From assembly GCA_020744225.1 (NCBI GenBank), contig JAGMWG010000017.1:372001-436000 (forward strand): 64,000 nucleotides of DNA. Direction: 5' to 3'. How positions within the stretch are numbered: position 1 is the first letter of the stretch; the number at the start of each line of letters is the position of its first letter. The notes under the pieces were generated by a model. That model did not search any database, was not told where the DNA came from, and worked only from the letters and a program-made list of their open reading frames with translations. Positions 21,640 through 30,983 of this stretch are shown here, piece by piece. A program made the translations under genes and the position numbers. Origin of the DNA: Paraphoma chrysanthemicola (lineage: Eukaryota > Ascomycota > Dothideomycetes > Pleosporales > Phaeosphaeriaceae).

Positions 21640-24600
21640 TCATCCCCATTGGAACCTCTCTTCGTCAACCCTTGTGCCCTCATCCCAACACTTTCTTATC
21701 CAAGCGGCACCAACAGTTCGTGCGAGACCGCTGACCTTTGGCCGACCGTTCACCGAACCAATTTGGCCCTTAGGTACTACTACATGCGTAAGTCCATCAT
21801 CGTCGTCGACATCGCTGGCGATTTTGCCGCCACCAAACTTGATGCAGTTCTGCGCCAAACGAGCGTCGAGCGCCCATGATGGATCATCGCTGGAAAGAAA
21901 CGCGACCTTCGTGTTCGAGAACATGTACGACTTGAGGTGGGCGAAGGACTTGCCATGGTCCTCCAGTTGCTCTACGAAGGACCCACTGTCGAACTCATTT
22001 CGGCTCTTCGGCGGCGTCACACCGTGCAACAGCTTTCTCATCTCTTCTACACCAGTGATGTCTCGAGCATACGAGTCACCATTATCATCAACGTTGTTCT
22101 CGTACTCCAGCTGGTTGGTATCGAGGAGATAGAACATGTGTCGGTTAGGCTCGAAGGGTAGCAAAAATGGCAGAGTCTCAATGTCTACTTCGTTCTGTCG
22201 TATGCAGTCCTGGATCCAGACGGGTTTGACGATATTGTTCGTGTCTCGCTTCTCCAGGGAGGCAACCTTGATAAGACGCTTGTCCGCTACGATGACCAAG
22301 TTCTTATCTGTCGAGTCGCGCTGAACGATCTTTCCACCATTCGCCTTGACCAGAGCTTCAAGGTCAGCTTTGGATATTTTTGTCGGATGAACTTGCTCAG
22401 TCATGATGTAAAAGCTCAGACCATCGAATATCTTGGACTCTGGGCCGGCGTACGGAGTTGCTACTGTCTCGCTGCCTGCTACTGTGATCGGCTTCTTTGT
22501 CGTTCGCGTCCGCTTGCGACGGGACTTCTCGATTTCGAAATCCTTCGCCTTCTCCTCTCGCTTGTACTCTACGTTAGCTTTGATCTCGTAGAACTCTTCC
22601 CGTGAGAGAGCCTGGTCCCATCGCTTGTCTGTTCGAAGTTGCTTGAAGCGAGGGAAGCGCAGTGTGAGATTGAACCTGAACTTGTCACTGCCTTCTACGC
22701 TGGCTGCTTTGCATTCCAAAACAACTGATTCACTTGGATGAATCCACTGATCGGGTCGTTCGTGCTGGCGATTTTGCTCATGGCCACCGAGCTCGATGAT
22801 CGTTGGTGGCCGCCGCGAGTCCCAGTCCTTCCATTTGCCTTCAGTGCGTCCGCGAATGGCAGCGTAATCCTCTCGACTAAATCCGCCACCAACTTTGAAG
22901 AATGACCAGCACTTCTCATAGTCTGCGTCTCCAGGCTTCGCGTCTTTATTGAGGAGAAGCGCACAAAGAAAGGAGGAATGGGCACCACCACGATGTCCAG
23001 TTCCAAAGTACCCACCGACCACGATACAGTCAAGAGATTCGCCAAACTCAGACATGTACTCTGGCTTGACTTTCATCCAGTCTGCGTTTCTATCGTTGAG
23101 GCGGTACATTGAGCGCGGGTTTTTCAGCACCAAGCCTTCAGACGACTCGGCCACCACTTTCCGAAGTGCAGGCTCAATCTCTGTATGTGAATGTGCTTCA
23201 ATATATGGGTGTATCTCCAGTCGTCGATGCACGTCCTTGACTGCGCTTTCCAGGGCGCGACGTCGATCTCGCAAGGTATAGGGCGTTAGTAATTTGTCGT
23301 TCAGGTAGACGCAGTCAAACACGCGGAACAGCGGTCTCTGCCCAGTGTTTTTGTCGCTCTTGTTTTCCTTCTCTGAGATGGCAGCGGTCTTGAGCGTGCC
23401 GAAACCGACGATATGATCGACATCCATATCCCAGGTTATCATCTCGCCGTCAAGAATAATATTCCTCACGTTCTTGCCAAAAGCATCTGTGATGAATCGA
23501 GTGAGAGCACCAGCCTCATCACCCTGCAGATGCTTGCCGTAGAGGTATGCGTAATCCTTGGCTTTTCGTGACCAGAAGCCGAAAAGCTTGCCGCCTGGAG
23601 AGTCTGGGTCCTCGATCATGTGCAATTGCATGCGCTCCCCATCAAGCTTCTCCTCAATCCAGAACGAGTCATCGTCTGAGCCAGCCTGCATACGCGCCAC
23701 CATCTTCTCGAAAGAGCCCCCTTTATCTTGAAAAGCAGCAAGTTGGGGCTGGAAACACTGCATCAGACTAAGGCCGGTATCCTCGCCCAGCAGGCGAACT
23801 TCTGGATCCCAGAGCTCCCAGCATACGCGCCGCAGGTTCGATGATATGTTGAAAAGAGTCTCTGCATCTGGATGCCAAATGTCGAGGAATGTCTTTTCAG
23901 TGGCCCCTATTTTCATCTGACGGAGTATGATGCGAATGAGCCAAGTCATCTCTTCGGCGTTCATCCTTCGATTGAACCGCTGGAAGATCTTGACTTGTTC
24001 GTCTTCAGCACCGAGTTGTGAGAGCTTGTCCAGGGTATTGTTGACCTCGGCAATAGTCATGTCCCCTAGATCAGGACGCAGCTGTCGGCTTGCTAGCACC
24101 TCATAGCAGCGGCCAGCGAAATCACCAGCTGTTGAAGCCGAGGCTTTGTGCAGCTGGCCGGGCAGCTTCCAGTTGAGCATGTGCTTCGCATCGTCCGAGT
24201 CTTTGCTGATCTTGGTGAGTTTGATGAGAACTTTGGCAATGGCCTTCTCCTTCAGCCCATACATGGCGCGATCGCGGTCCTTGTCGGGTATGATGAGGCG
24301 CATCGCAGGATAGAAGTCATTGCCAACAGTCTTGCGCCAATTCGCGATGAAACGCTCAATAATGTTCCGCTTGGCTTCATGAGGCGACAGGTTGGAGTGT
24401 CCGTGCGGTCCTGCTTTTCGGCGAGGCCCTGGTGGCTGTCGGCCCTTCTTTTGTGTATCCATGAGCGGATCAAAGAGCTCTGTGAACAGCGTATGGAATG
24501 GTGGCGACTTGTGAAGGTTGATGGGCCTCGTGGGATACTTCTCATCCAGCTCATCGTCATTGCCGTACATCAGCGTGTTCTCACGCACCGCCTCCGCATC

Positions 24601-24699
24601 TGGCATGACTGTGTCCTCGGCCATGATGAGGACGCCGAGTTGCGACGGCTCTGAGGCGCGTTGACGTTTATGTAGTCGCAATTGGCGGCAGGCAACCAT
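21640..24699 (-). CDS. LIG4: DNA ligase IV (non-homologous end joining)
   Basis: Role: ATP-dependent ligase that seals double-strand breaks in NHEJ with its XRCC4/Lif1-type partner in the nucleus. One exon of 1,019 codons. An N-terminal helical ligase domain spans roughly residues 60-320. The adenylation motif EEKLDGER carries the catalytic Lys at about residue 351. The expected downstream motifs follow, including SSEGLVLKNPRSMYR, then the OB-fold. Two C-terminal BRCT-like regions follow, one starting near IFDGLSFYIM and one ending in AAWIRKCWDEG. An in-frame ATG at 24624 (MAEDTVMPD) is a likelier start than 24699 because the first 25 residues are basic and unlike the family; this would give 994 residues, close to the usual size. 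It lies head to head with the gene at 24957. Identity is very secure. Confidence 0.97.
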   Translation of the reverse strand: MVACRQLRLHKRQRASEPSQLGVLIMAEDTVMPDAEAVRENTLMYGNDDELDEKYPTRPINLHKSPPFHTLFTELFDPLMDTQKKGRQPPGPRRKAGPHGHSNLSPHEAKRNIIERFIANWRKTVGNDFYPAMRLIIPDKDRDRAMYGLKEKAIAKVLIKLTKISKDSDDAKHMLNWKLPGQLHKASASTAGDFAGRCYEVLASRQLRPDLGDMTIAEVNNTLDKLSQLGAEDEQVKIFQRFNRRMNAEEMTWLIRIILRQMKIGATEKTFLDIWHPDAETLFNISSNLRRVCWELWDPEVRLLGEDTGLSLMQCFQPQLAAFQDKGGSFEKMVARMQAGSDDDSFWIEEKLDGERMQLHMIEDPDSPGGKLFGFWSRKAKDYAYLYGKHLQGDEAGALTRFITDAFGKNVRNIILDGEMITWDMDVDHIVGFGTLKTAAISEKENKSDKNTGQRPLFRVFDCVYLNDKLLTPYTLRDRRRALESAVKDVHRRLEIHPYIEAHSHTEIEPALRKVVAESSEGLVLKNPRSMYRLNDRNADWMKVKPEYMSEFGESLDCIVVGGYFGTGHRGGAHSSFLCALLLNKDAKPGDADYEKCWSFFKVGGGFSREDYAAIRGRTEGKWKDWDSRRPPTIIELGGHEQNRQHERPDQWIHPSESVVLECKAASVEGSDKFRFNLTLRFPRFKQLRTDKRWDQALSREEFYEIKANVEYKREEKAKDFEIEKSRRKRTRTTKKPITVAGSETVATPYAGPESKIFDGLSFYIMTEQVHPTKISKADLEALVKANGGKIVQRDSTDKNLVIVADKRLIKVASLEKRDTNNIVKPVWIQDCIRQNEVDIETLPFLLPFEPNRHMFYLLDTNQLEYENNVDDNGDSYARDITGVEEMRKLLHGVTPPKSRNEFDSGSFVEQLEDHGKSFAHLKSYMFSNTKVAFLSSDDPSWALDARLAQNCIKFGGGKIASDVDDDDGLTHVVVPKGQIGSVNGRPKVSGLARTVGAAWIRKCWDEGTRVDEERFQWG

Positions 24700-24956
24700 C
24701 GAGCCCGCGAGCGACTAGAGCGCGGTATCACGTGCCTGTCATTCCGGAAGCGGTCTAGCGGTGGTTCTAATTCCGGCCCCGTGAACCCGGGCTCGTGCTT
24801 CACTCTCAAGGAGGGCTGAGCATTCGTCAACGATTCGTCCCTCCGCTCATTCTCTTTCTAGTCTCTCGTTCACCTACCTGTTCATGCCTTGAAAGCTCTC
24901 CTCAGACATATGAGTGATTTTCTTTCTGCAATTTTGGCCTACGTCATATCGATGGC

Positions 24957-27059
24957 ATGAGCTCTGAACGCAACTACAGCCTGGCCCCAGGCGACACGCA
25001 ATATAATGTGAGAGATGCTGCACTGCGCGGCGCTTCTTTGGCTTTCTCCAAGGCAGCCCCGAAACCAGCGCCTCAAGTCAATACGTACACCGGAGGCGAC
25101 AACGGCGCCTTGCTAGCTGCGACAAAAGTTGGCAGTCCAAGAAATGGAGTTGCTGCAGGCAGTCCGGCGCCGTTGACTAAAGACTGGACCGGGTCATCGC
25201 GGAGTTCCCACAGGCCAAATGCGTCTCCCATGCAGGCGGGCAGCAAGTCCAACAGCTCAAGCACTCTCGACGTGCCTGATCAGCTCGACCGGGGTTCGTC
25301 GCCGTCAAACATTGCTGCCAGGTTGGCCGCTGCCCGTCACAGCCCCCTGCGGCCGACGCCTCAGGCCACGATATCGCCGATCATGAGTGAGCGGCACGCG
25401 AACGCAAGAGACGTTCTTCCGCCGTCTGGAAGCGTGGGCAATGTGCTGGCGCGTCTGGAATCCACGAAACAAACCAGACAACCACAAAAGCGGCGCGATA
25501 GCCCGGTGGGATCGCAGCCCGTTGCGAGCACCACACGACCGTCCCGGCTGGAACACAAACCTACAGACGATACTCCCATACCACCTACTACTTCTCTTGT
25601 GAAGATGTTCGAGCAGAACCGGCCTGCCACACCTACGAATCGTGCCGCCGTACCCCTCAGCCTCGCCCAACACTCTCCTCCACCCGTTCGGTCGCCGAAG
25701 CCGCAACGGGCATTCAAGCTACCCCCAGAGCCAGTCGAGACCGTCTCCCTCGCAAGACAGCGAACGCGAACCCCACCTCCACTGAAGCCGAAGCCACAGA
25801 TCGATCTGTCGCCTGCGCAATTCACGGATGGCGCGCCATACTTCAACACGCCGCAGAAAGACCCGATGAAGTCACCGCCGATCAAGCAGAAGCCCGCACA
25901 ACTGGCAAGATTGACGACCGACACAACACCTCCGAAGCTGCCCCCGCAACGAGGCTCACGACAAACTCAACCTTTGTCAGCCGGCTTCAAACGCTCGACT
26001 TCGATACGGAGGCGTCCGTCTACATCTGTAGGTAGCGAGCAAGGCCCATCATCGCCGTCGTCATTCAAGTCAGCGAAAGAGATACAGGACGAAGATGTGA
26101 AGCAAAAGCCCAGTGTGCCTCCACCTCGACGGTCGAACACGCGCAAGCCAGATGCGACGCCTTCTGCCAATAGATCACAGTCTACAGCACCAATGCCCAT
26201 TGCATCTCGAAAGCAGAATCCGGTGCCTACAGCAATGCGTTCTCCCACTAGATTTTCTCCGCCGCGGCGGCCGGCTTCAACTACAGGCACGTCACCTGGC
26301 TCTGTGTATCACAACAACTACCAGCGAGATTCAGTCCGGCAAATTACGAAGCATATGACTGGCGAGTCGCTCTCAAGTGCCATCATGGGCGCTGCTTTGG
26401 CATCCTCGCGCAACGCATCGCCAGCCCCTGCGCATCCATTACCCATCGAACCCCTCTTCCCGCCTCGAAAACAACATCACCATCACTCGCCGTTTCATCG
26501 CTCACCGTCACCACAGAAACAGTCACCACCGAAGGCGACTGGCAAGTTGCGTACCACTATGCGTAAGGAGCCTTCGTCATCGGACGACGATGACGAGGTT
26601 GAGCGGTACAAGAAGAAGGGAACCAGAATCATGGGCATCAAAGCACGGAAGCACCCGAACAAGCATCACGAGGCGACTAGGAAGCGATGGCGCGATCAAA
26701 TCACAGAGCGAGAACGGAAACGTTATGAGGGCGTGTGGGCAGCGAACAAGGGCATGCATTTGCCCACTATATCGTCATCCCCAACCCGGGCGCTAGTCGA
26801 GGATGATCCTTCACAAGAAGTCCTCAACCTGGTCGTGCACGAGATATGGCTCAGAAGCCGACTTCCGATCCATGTCCTTGAAGAAGTATGGGATCTCGTC
26901 GATAGTCGCATTGTTGGGCGGCTCAAACGCGACGAATTCGTCGTTGGCCTCTGGCTCATCGATCAGCGTCTCAAAGGCCGCAAACTCCCCGTCAAAGTCA
27001 GCGAGAGCGTATGGACGAGCGCAAGGGGCGTTGGTATCAAAGTCAAAGTACGCCGGTGA
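24957..27059 (+). CDS. IRS4: EH-domain protein, Irs4/Tax4 family (increased rDNA silencing protein 4)
   Basis: A single exon of 700 codons. The first ~520 residues are disordered and rich in Pro, Ser, Arg and Thr, with many PPxP-type stretches, a poly-His-like patch (KQHHHHSPFH) and an acidic patch (SSSDDDDEVE). The last ~130 residues form the conserved Irs4-type EH domain: basic linker GTRIMGIKARKHPNK, then LVVHEIWLRSRLP, LEEVWDLVD, GRLKRDEFVVGLWLIDQRLKG. In yeast, Irs4 and Tax4 bind phosphoinositide regulators such as Inp51, and affect rDNA silencing and autophagy. That role is transferred from the family. The start is the first ATG, 258 bases from the ligase IV gene, so the two probably share a promoter region. 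Confidence 0.9.
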   Translation: MSSERNYSLAPGDTQYNVRDAALRGASLAFSKAAPKPAPQVNTYTGGDNGALLAATKVGSPRNGVAAGSPAPLTKDWTGSSRSSHRPNASPMQAGSKSNSSSTLDVPDQLDRGSSPSNIAARLAAARHSPLRPTPQATISPIMSERHANARDVLPPSGSVGNVLARLESTKQTRQPQKRRDSPVGSQPVASTTRPSRLEHKPTDDTPIPPTTSLVKMFEQNRPATPTNRAAVPLSLAQHSPPPVRSPKPQRAFKLPPEPVETVSLARQRTRTPPPLKPKPQIDLSPAQFTDGAPYFNTPQKDPMKSPPIKQKPAQLARLTTDTTPPKLPPQRGSRQTQPLSAGFKRSTSIRRRPSTSVGSEQGPSSPSSFKSAKEIQDEDVKQKPSVPPPRRSNTRKPDATPSANRSQSTAPMPIASRKQNPVPTAMRSPTRFSPPRRPASTTGTSPGSVYHNNYQRDSVRQITKHMTGESLSSAIMGAALASSRNASPAPAHPLPIEPLFPPRKQHHHHSPFHRSPSPQKQSPPKATGKLRTTMRKEPSSSDDDDEVERYKKKGTRIMGIKARKHPNKHHEATRKRWRDQITERERKRYEGVWAANKGMHLPTISSSPTRALVEDDPSQEVLNLVVHEIWLRSRLPIHVLEEVWDLVDSRIVGRLKRDEFVVGLWLIDQRLKGRKLPVKVSESVWTSARGVGIKVKVRR

Positions 27060-27130
27060 GCTACTGTTGCATTGCATTGCAAGGTGTTTTATGTTGTTGG
27101 CCATAGAAGCTCAGAGATACCCATTAATTC

Positions 27131-28351
27131 TTACTCTTTTGTATGTCCCTGCATACTTAGTATTCCTGCACTGCGCACAAAACTGGACATGGGCCAGAAT
27201 CCGCCGCTGAAGTCGAGATCGTACCAGTAATTTACGGCGCAGCAAATCCCTTCGGCGTTGCACGTTTGGCTTACTTTGTGATACCACAGTGCGGGCAGGT
27301 ACAGCATGTCGCCTTCGTCGAGCGTGACGCGTAACGCTTGCGAGTATTGTGAATATTGCGTTGTTTTCTCGCCTGGCATGTCAGGATCCCATGTCGCAAA
27401 AGGGACGTATTCTTCAGGCTCGTCCACGACGATTTGCAAGTCTTGCTTCTTCATTTCCTCTTCAATCCCCTCGCGGACTTGATACGTCGCAGCTAGTACG
27501 CTCCGCTCGTTTACACATGCGCTTTCTACTGGCGGAAGGAGGACGAAATGCTTCTGCCCCAGGACCTGAACATAGATGTTCTCGTAATTATCCTTGTGCA
27601 ATGCTGTAACGGAATGAGAATTTCCGAGCCAGAAGTTGATCGCGTCAGGATCCTTTTCGAGCGCGATGCGAGCGAACGGGATGGACTGCGGGACGTCGGA
27701 AAAGAGAGTGGCGTATTCGTTGCGTAGATTGTCGTTTTGCGTTTGTGCGTAGCGCGTTGGCATTTCTTCCCTTTCCTCCAATTCTTGGACTTGAATCGCC
27801 TTGATTAACTCGCTGAATGATTCCTCGGTTTCGTAGGGCTTGACGAATATCGATCCATCATCAGCAAGGGAAACAATCGAATCAGCGTTGCCGTGTGGTG
27901 TTAGTGCGACATTGACGTTTTGCCCACGAAGCACGTCGGTGAGGTAGGTTGCGTTCCATTGTTTTCGTGCTTCCCAGTCCTTGGCACCTTTTTTTATGAC
28001 GAAGGGGCGATTGCGTGCAACAAAGCGCATGAATTCCAATGGTGAAGGTTCCGAATGGAGGATGTCGATTGATGAGGGGTTGAGGTCATGGTAGGTTGTT
28101 ATCAGGTCTGAATACTCTCTTAGAATTCATTCCACGAGAGCTAACAATTCGGAAATGCTATTCAGGTAACCGGTATGGAAATGGAAGCACCTCTTACAGC
28201 ATCGCTCAGTGTTTCTTCGCCTTCAAGTCCTGTAGGTGCGGGCCTAGACTGAGTTAGATCTGATGCGGGGCGAGATTAAGAAAGGAAGTAGGTACCTTGC
28301 AAGTGCTTGATCCGAACTCTTCAGCCCTATCATCTGATCTTCAACATGCAT
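27131..28351 (-). CDS. JmjC-domain 2-oxoglutarate oxygenase, JMJD7-like
   Basis: Three exons: 28351-28296, 28243-28191 and 28116-27131, giving 364 residues. The short 5' exons rest on introns of 52 and 74 nt; the second donor (GTGCTT) is weak, so residues ~35-40 are less certain. The cupin-type JmjC core carries ALHKDNYENIYV, whose His and Asp are the first two Fe(II) ligands, and LPALWYHKV with the distal His. A Lys after the first strand (QKHFVLLPP) fits 2-oxoglutarate binding. Order and spacing match human JMJD7, a lysyl hydroxylase of translation-factor GTPases; a few longer loops explain the extra ~50 residues. It faces the protease gene at 28575 across 223 bases. The family assignment is good; the substrate is inferred. 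Confidence 0.85.
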
Positions 28352-28574
28352 GTTGGTCAGTATTATGCCACATAAGGTGCGTTGGAGTATGATGCAAAGC
28401 TCATGCTATCTGCGTATGCATCGGCATTAAGGTCTTGGCGTTCGGACTTAATTTTCGAAGCTCTGAGTGCATCGTCACTGCCCGTCGCATCCTCAAGCCC
28501 CAGCCCATTCATAGTGCAAGACCTGGTAATCTCGAAACATGCTCGAGCGATAGCACGCAGTCATATCTCTCATC

Positions 28575-29271
28575 ATGCCGCCACCACTTCACAATGCGCG
28601 CATGTGGACCCGTTTCAACATCCTGCGATCCAGCAGTCAAATCGGGAACCTACGCCAATGGGGCCGTACGTTACCCTCACATCCACTCCGCAGCTGCTTA
28701 GGTCTGACGCAATGCAGGAATCGGTCTTCGCACATGTCAAATATTCCTCTTCGCGCACCTGTTCAACCGCTACATCGGCGGTATAGGCTCAACCACCGGC
28801 GTATCGATGACTCCAACCATACCCTCACACTATAGAAGTCGTCCTATGATAGTGTACTCGTCCTTACATCGGCGCGGACGCGGCATGAAAGTCGGCGACG
28901 TTATACTATACACACATCCGCTCTTCCCGGCCGAGAAGGGATGTAAGCGAATCATTGGCATGCCTGGAGACTTCGTGTCGGTTATCACGCCAGGACGGCA
29001 GGAAGGGGACTTGGAAGCGGTGGATGTGGACAGTAAATGGTCGAGTGTGAGAGAGGAAGTTATACAAGTGCCGCCCGGGCATTGCTGGGTTGCTGGAGAT
29101 AATCTGGAGTGGAGTAGGGATAGTAGGTTGTTTGGACCTTTGCCGTTGGCATTAGTGAGGGCGAAGGTTTATGCTGTAGTACTGCCTTATGATCATGCGA
29201 AGTGGCTGGGGGCTGACGTCGACATCAAGGACGCGCAAGAGAAAGAGCATGAATGGGTGAGCACGATTTAA
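28575..29271 (+). CDS. IMP1: Mitochondrial inner membrane protease subunit (Imp1-like, S26 peptidase)
   Basis: Two exons, 28575-28665 and 28718-29271, around a 52-nt intron with a strong GTACGT donor, give 214 residues. A second in-frame ATG at 28602 would give 205. Role: processes sorting signals of proteins in the intermembrane space. After a basic N-terminus and a hydrophobic segment (CQIFLFAHLFNRYIGG), the catalytic Ser sits in GVSMTPTIP and the catalytic Lys in GCKRIIGMPGDF. The S26 block GHCWVAGDN and SRDSRLFGPLPLALV follow. Length fits mitochondrial S26 peptidases, which are shorter than bacterial leader peptidases. Imp1 is preferred over Imp2 by the HRRGRGMKVGDV stretch, but this choice is tentative. 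It lies divergent to the JMJD7-like gene. Confidence 0.88.
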
Positions 29272-29462
29272 GAGAAGACTAGACGCATGTGCTTGCATAG
29301 TAAGATACCCTATGTTTTTGGCAAGCCATATATTTCGCTCCATATGCTAGAATCAATGCTATCAGTTAGTGTGGCAATCTACACCCAATAAATGATTCTG
29401 GCAATCTTCAGAAGCTCTTCATCTGGATTAGCATCGCCGCGATCTCCGCAACAACCTCCCAG

Positions 29463-30506
29463 CTAGTTATCATCCTCTATATCCGCCAAGTCCTCAAATT
29501 CCATATCATTCAAGTCCTCATACCCCGGAGACAACGGAGGCCGAATGGCTTGCGGAACTGGACTACACACAGGCGACTGGACACGCGAAAGTTGATGCGA
29601 ATTCTCCGAATCGTAGTCAGAAGACGCCGAATTGTACGTTGGGGATGCAAATTCCCATGCTGGTGTGTATTGGGAAGTTGCCGTGTGGTACTCAAGCAAA
29701 CCGCCTTCGTTTCCATGATCTGTAGAATCGTTGTAGCTCTCTGCATCGTCGTCTACCAGGTCGTCATAGCCATTGAAAATGCCGTTCCGCTCAATCTCTG
29801 CATCGGGACTTATCTGGTCGAATAATGACGAGCTGATCTCAGGCGAATCAGGATGATACTGCGAAAGTGTAGGGCTGGAGATATGAAAGTACGTCTCAGC
29901 CGGACCTGCTTCGTAGTCTGAGGGGCCATATAGTGGAGAGCTTGGAGCGTAAGAAGGAGATGATCCATAGTGATATGAAATTGGCCCAAATCTGTATATT
30001 GGAGATGCTGGAGAGTACTGCCAGGACTCAGATCGATACGATAGTGGGTGTGAGCTAGGTAGTAATGCCGGCGAGCGACGCAGTGGTGATAGCGCAACAA
30101 ATTGTGGCGCAGACAGCGGCTCAGGCTTGTAGAGCTCTTGACGGCAGTTCGGACAAGAGCCACGTTGCGATGCGCTTGATTGGAACCAGTTCAGAACGCA
30201 GGTGAGGTGATAACTGTGCTGGCAAGCAACTGTCGAGACGACGTCGGTGCCAAGTGGGTCCTGGCAGATGGTGCAGTTGCCTGGTTGAGAAGCGACGGGG
30301 ATAATGATGATCACGAAGAACTCGACCTGAGAGCGTAGTACAGTTGGGCAGGACATAACTTCAAGTGTCCTCACTATTTTGGTGTTGAGGGCCAGGTGTT
30401 GCAAGGGCAAAGTTGAGCGTGGTGTGATAGTGTGACTGTGGTGACAAGAAAAGTTGAGAAGCTTGTGGCACAAGACGAATAGTTCTTGTGATTGCACGTT
30501 CCTCAT
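29463..30506 (-). CDS. RING-H2 finger protein, putative E3 ubiquitin ligase
   Basis: A single open frame of 347 residues. A C3H2C3 RING-H2 finger lies near residues 78-121: CTICQDPL, then ACQHSYHLTCVLNWF, then CPNC, with all eight metal ligands present. The rest is disordered and rich in Ser, Tyr and Pro (repeated YxPSSPLYG-like pieces), with an acidic C-terminus (YEDLNDMEFEDLADIEDD). No membrane segment is clear, though VEFFVIIIIPVA before the RING is hydrophobic. The ATG encoding MSCPTVLRSQ, at about 30356, is an equally good start and would remove 50 residues. E2 binding is inferred from the RING alone; targets are unknown. Confidence 0.75.
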   Translation of the reverse strand: MRNVQSQELFVLCHKLLNFSCHHSHTITPRSTLPLQHLALNTKIVRTLEVMSCPTVLRSQVEFFVIIIIPVASQPGNCTICQDPLGTDVVSTVACQHSYHLTCVLNWFQSSASQRGSCPNCRQELYKPEPLSAPQFVALSPLRRSPALLPSSHPLSYRSESWQYSPASPIYRFGPISYHYGSSPSYAPSSPLYGPSDYEAGPAETYFHISSPTLSQYHPDSPEISSSLFDQISPDAEIERNGIFNGYDDLVDDDAESYNDSTDHGNEGGLLEYHTATSQYTPAWEFASPTYNSASSDYDSENSHQLSRVQSPVCSPVPQAIRPPLSPGYEDLNDMEFEDLADIEDDN

Positions 30507-30983
30507 ATATATTCAGGTGAGTAAGTGAATAGTCCTACTGCTATTGTACCTAAATTGCTAACTCACAACAGCTTTATACGTGATAGGACCACAGTCACTC
30601 TTGCTAACCTAGCAGTAGTGGTTTCAGAAAGACAGCAGCAAGTAACAACGTGCAAGTGGCATCATAACTAGAGATATATACTGAAGATGAGATCTTTCGA
30701 ACATATCTTGCCGCTGACGTCTTTTCATGTTTTGGCTTAGACTGAAGTGGTGGTACGCTTGTCTTGCCCCGTCCCTTTATGTTAACACTACATGTTAGCT
30801 ACAGGACGTTGCTGACTTCTAGAAGCGGTGGAAGAAAATTTATAGAGATAAACGAAGACAATTTTGCATGTGAGCGTAGCTCTCCAGGCCCGTGAAAAAT
30901 GCATGGAATGAAGACATGAGGCTGAACTCTTTTGATTAGGTTGATAGCTGAATTGACTACTCCACTCTCCAAATGACCAAATC
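30507..30983. other. Intergenic region
   Basis: These 477 bases, fairly AT-rich, contain the promoter of the RING gene and the 3' end of the bZIP-type gene. Only one open frame under 75 codons is present and it is not convincing. Confidence 0.55.

Noticed and set aside
28382..28786. Plus-strand frame between the JMJD7-like and protease genes
   Set aside because: Overlaps the divergent promoter and the first protease exon in a different frame; no conserved features.
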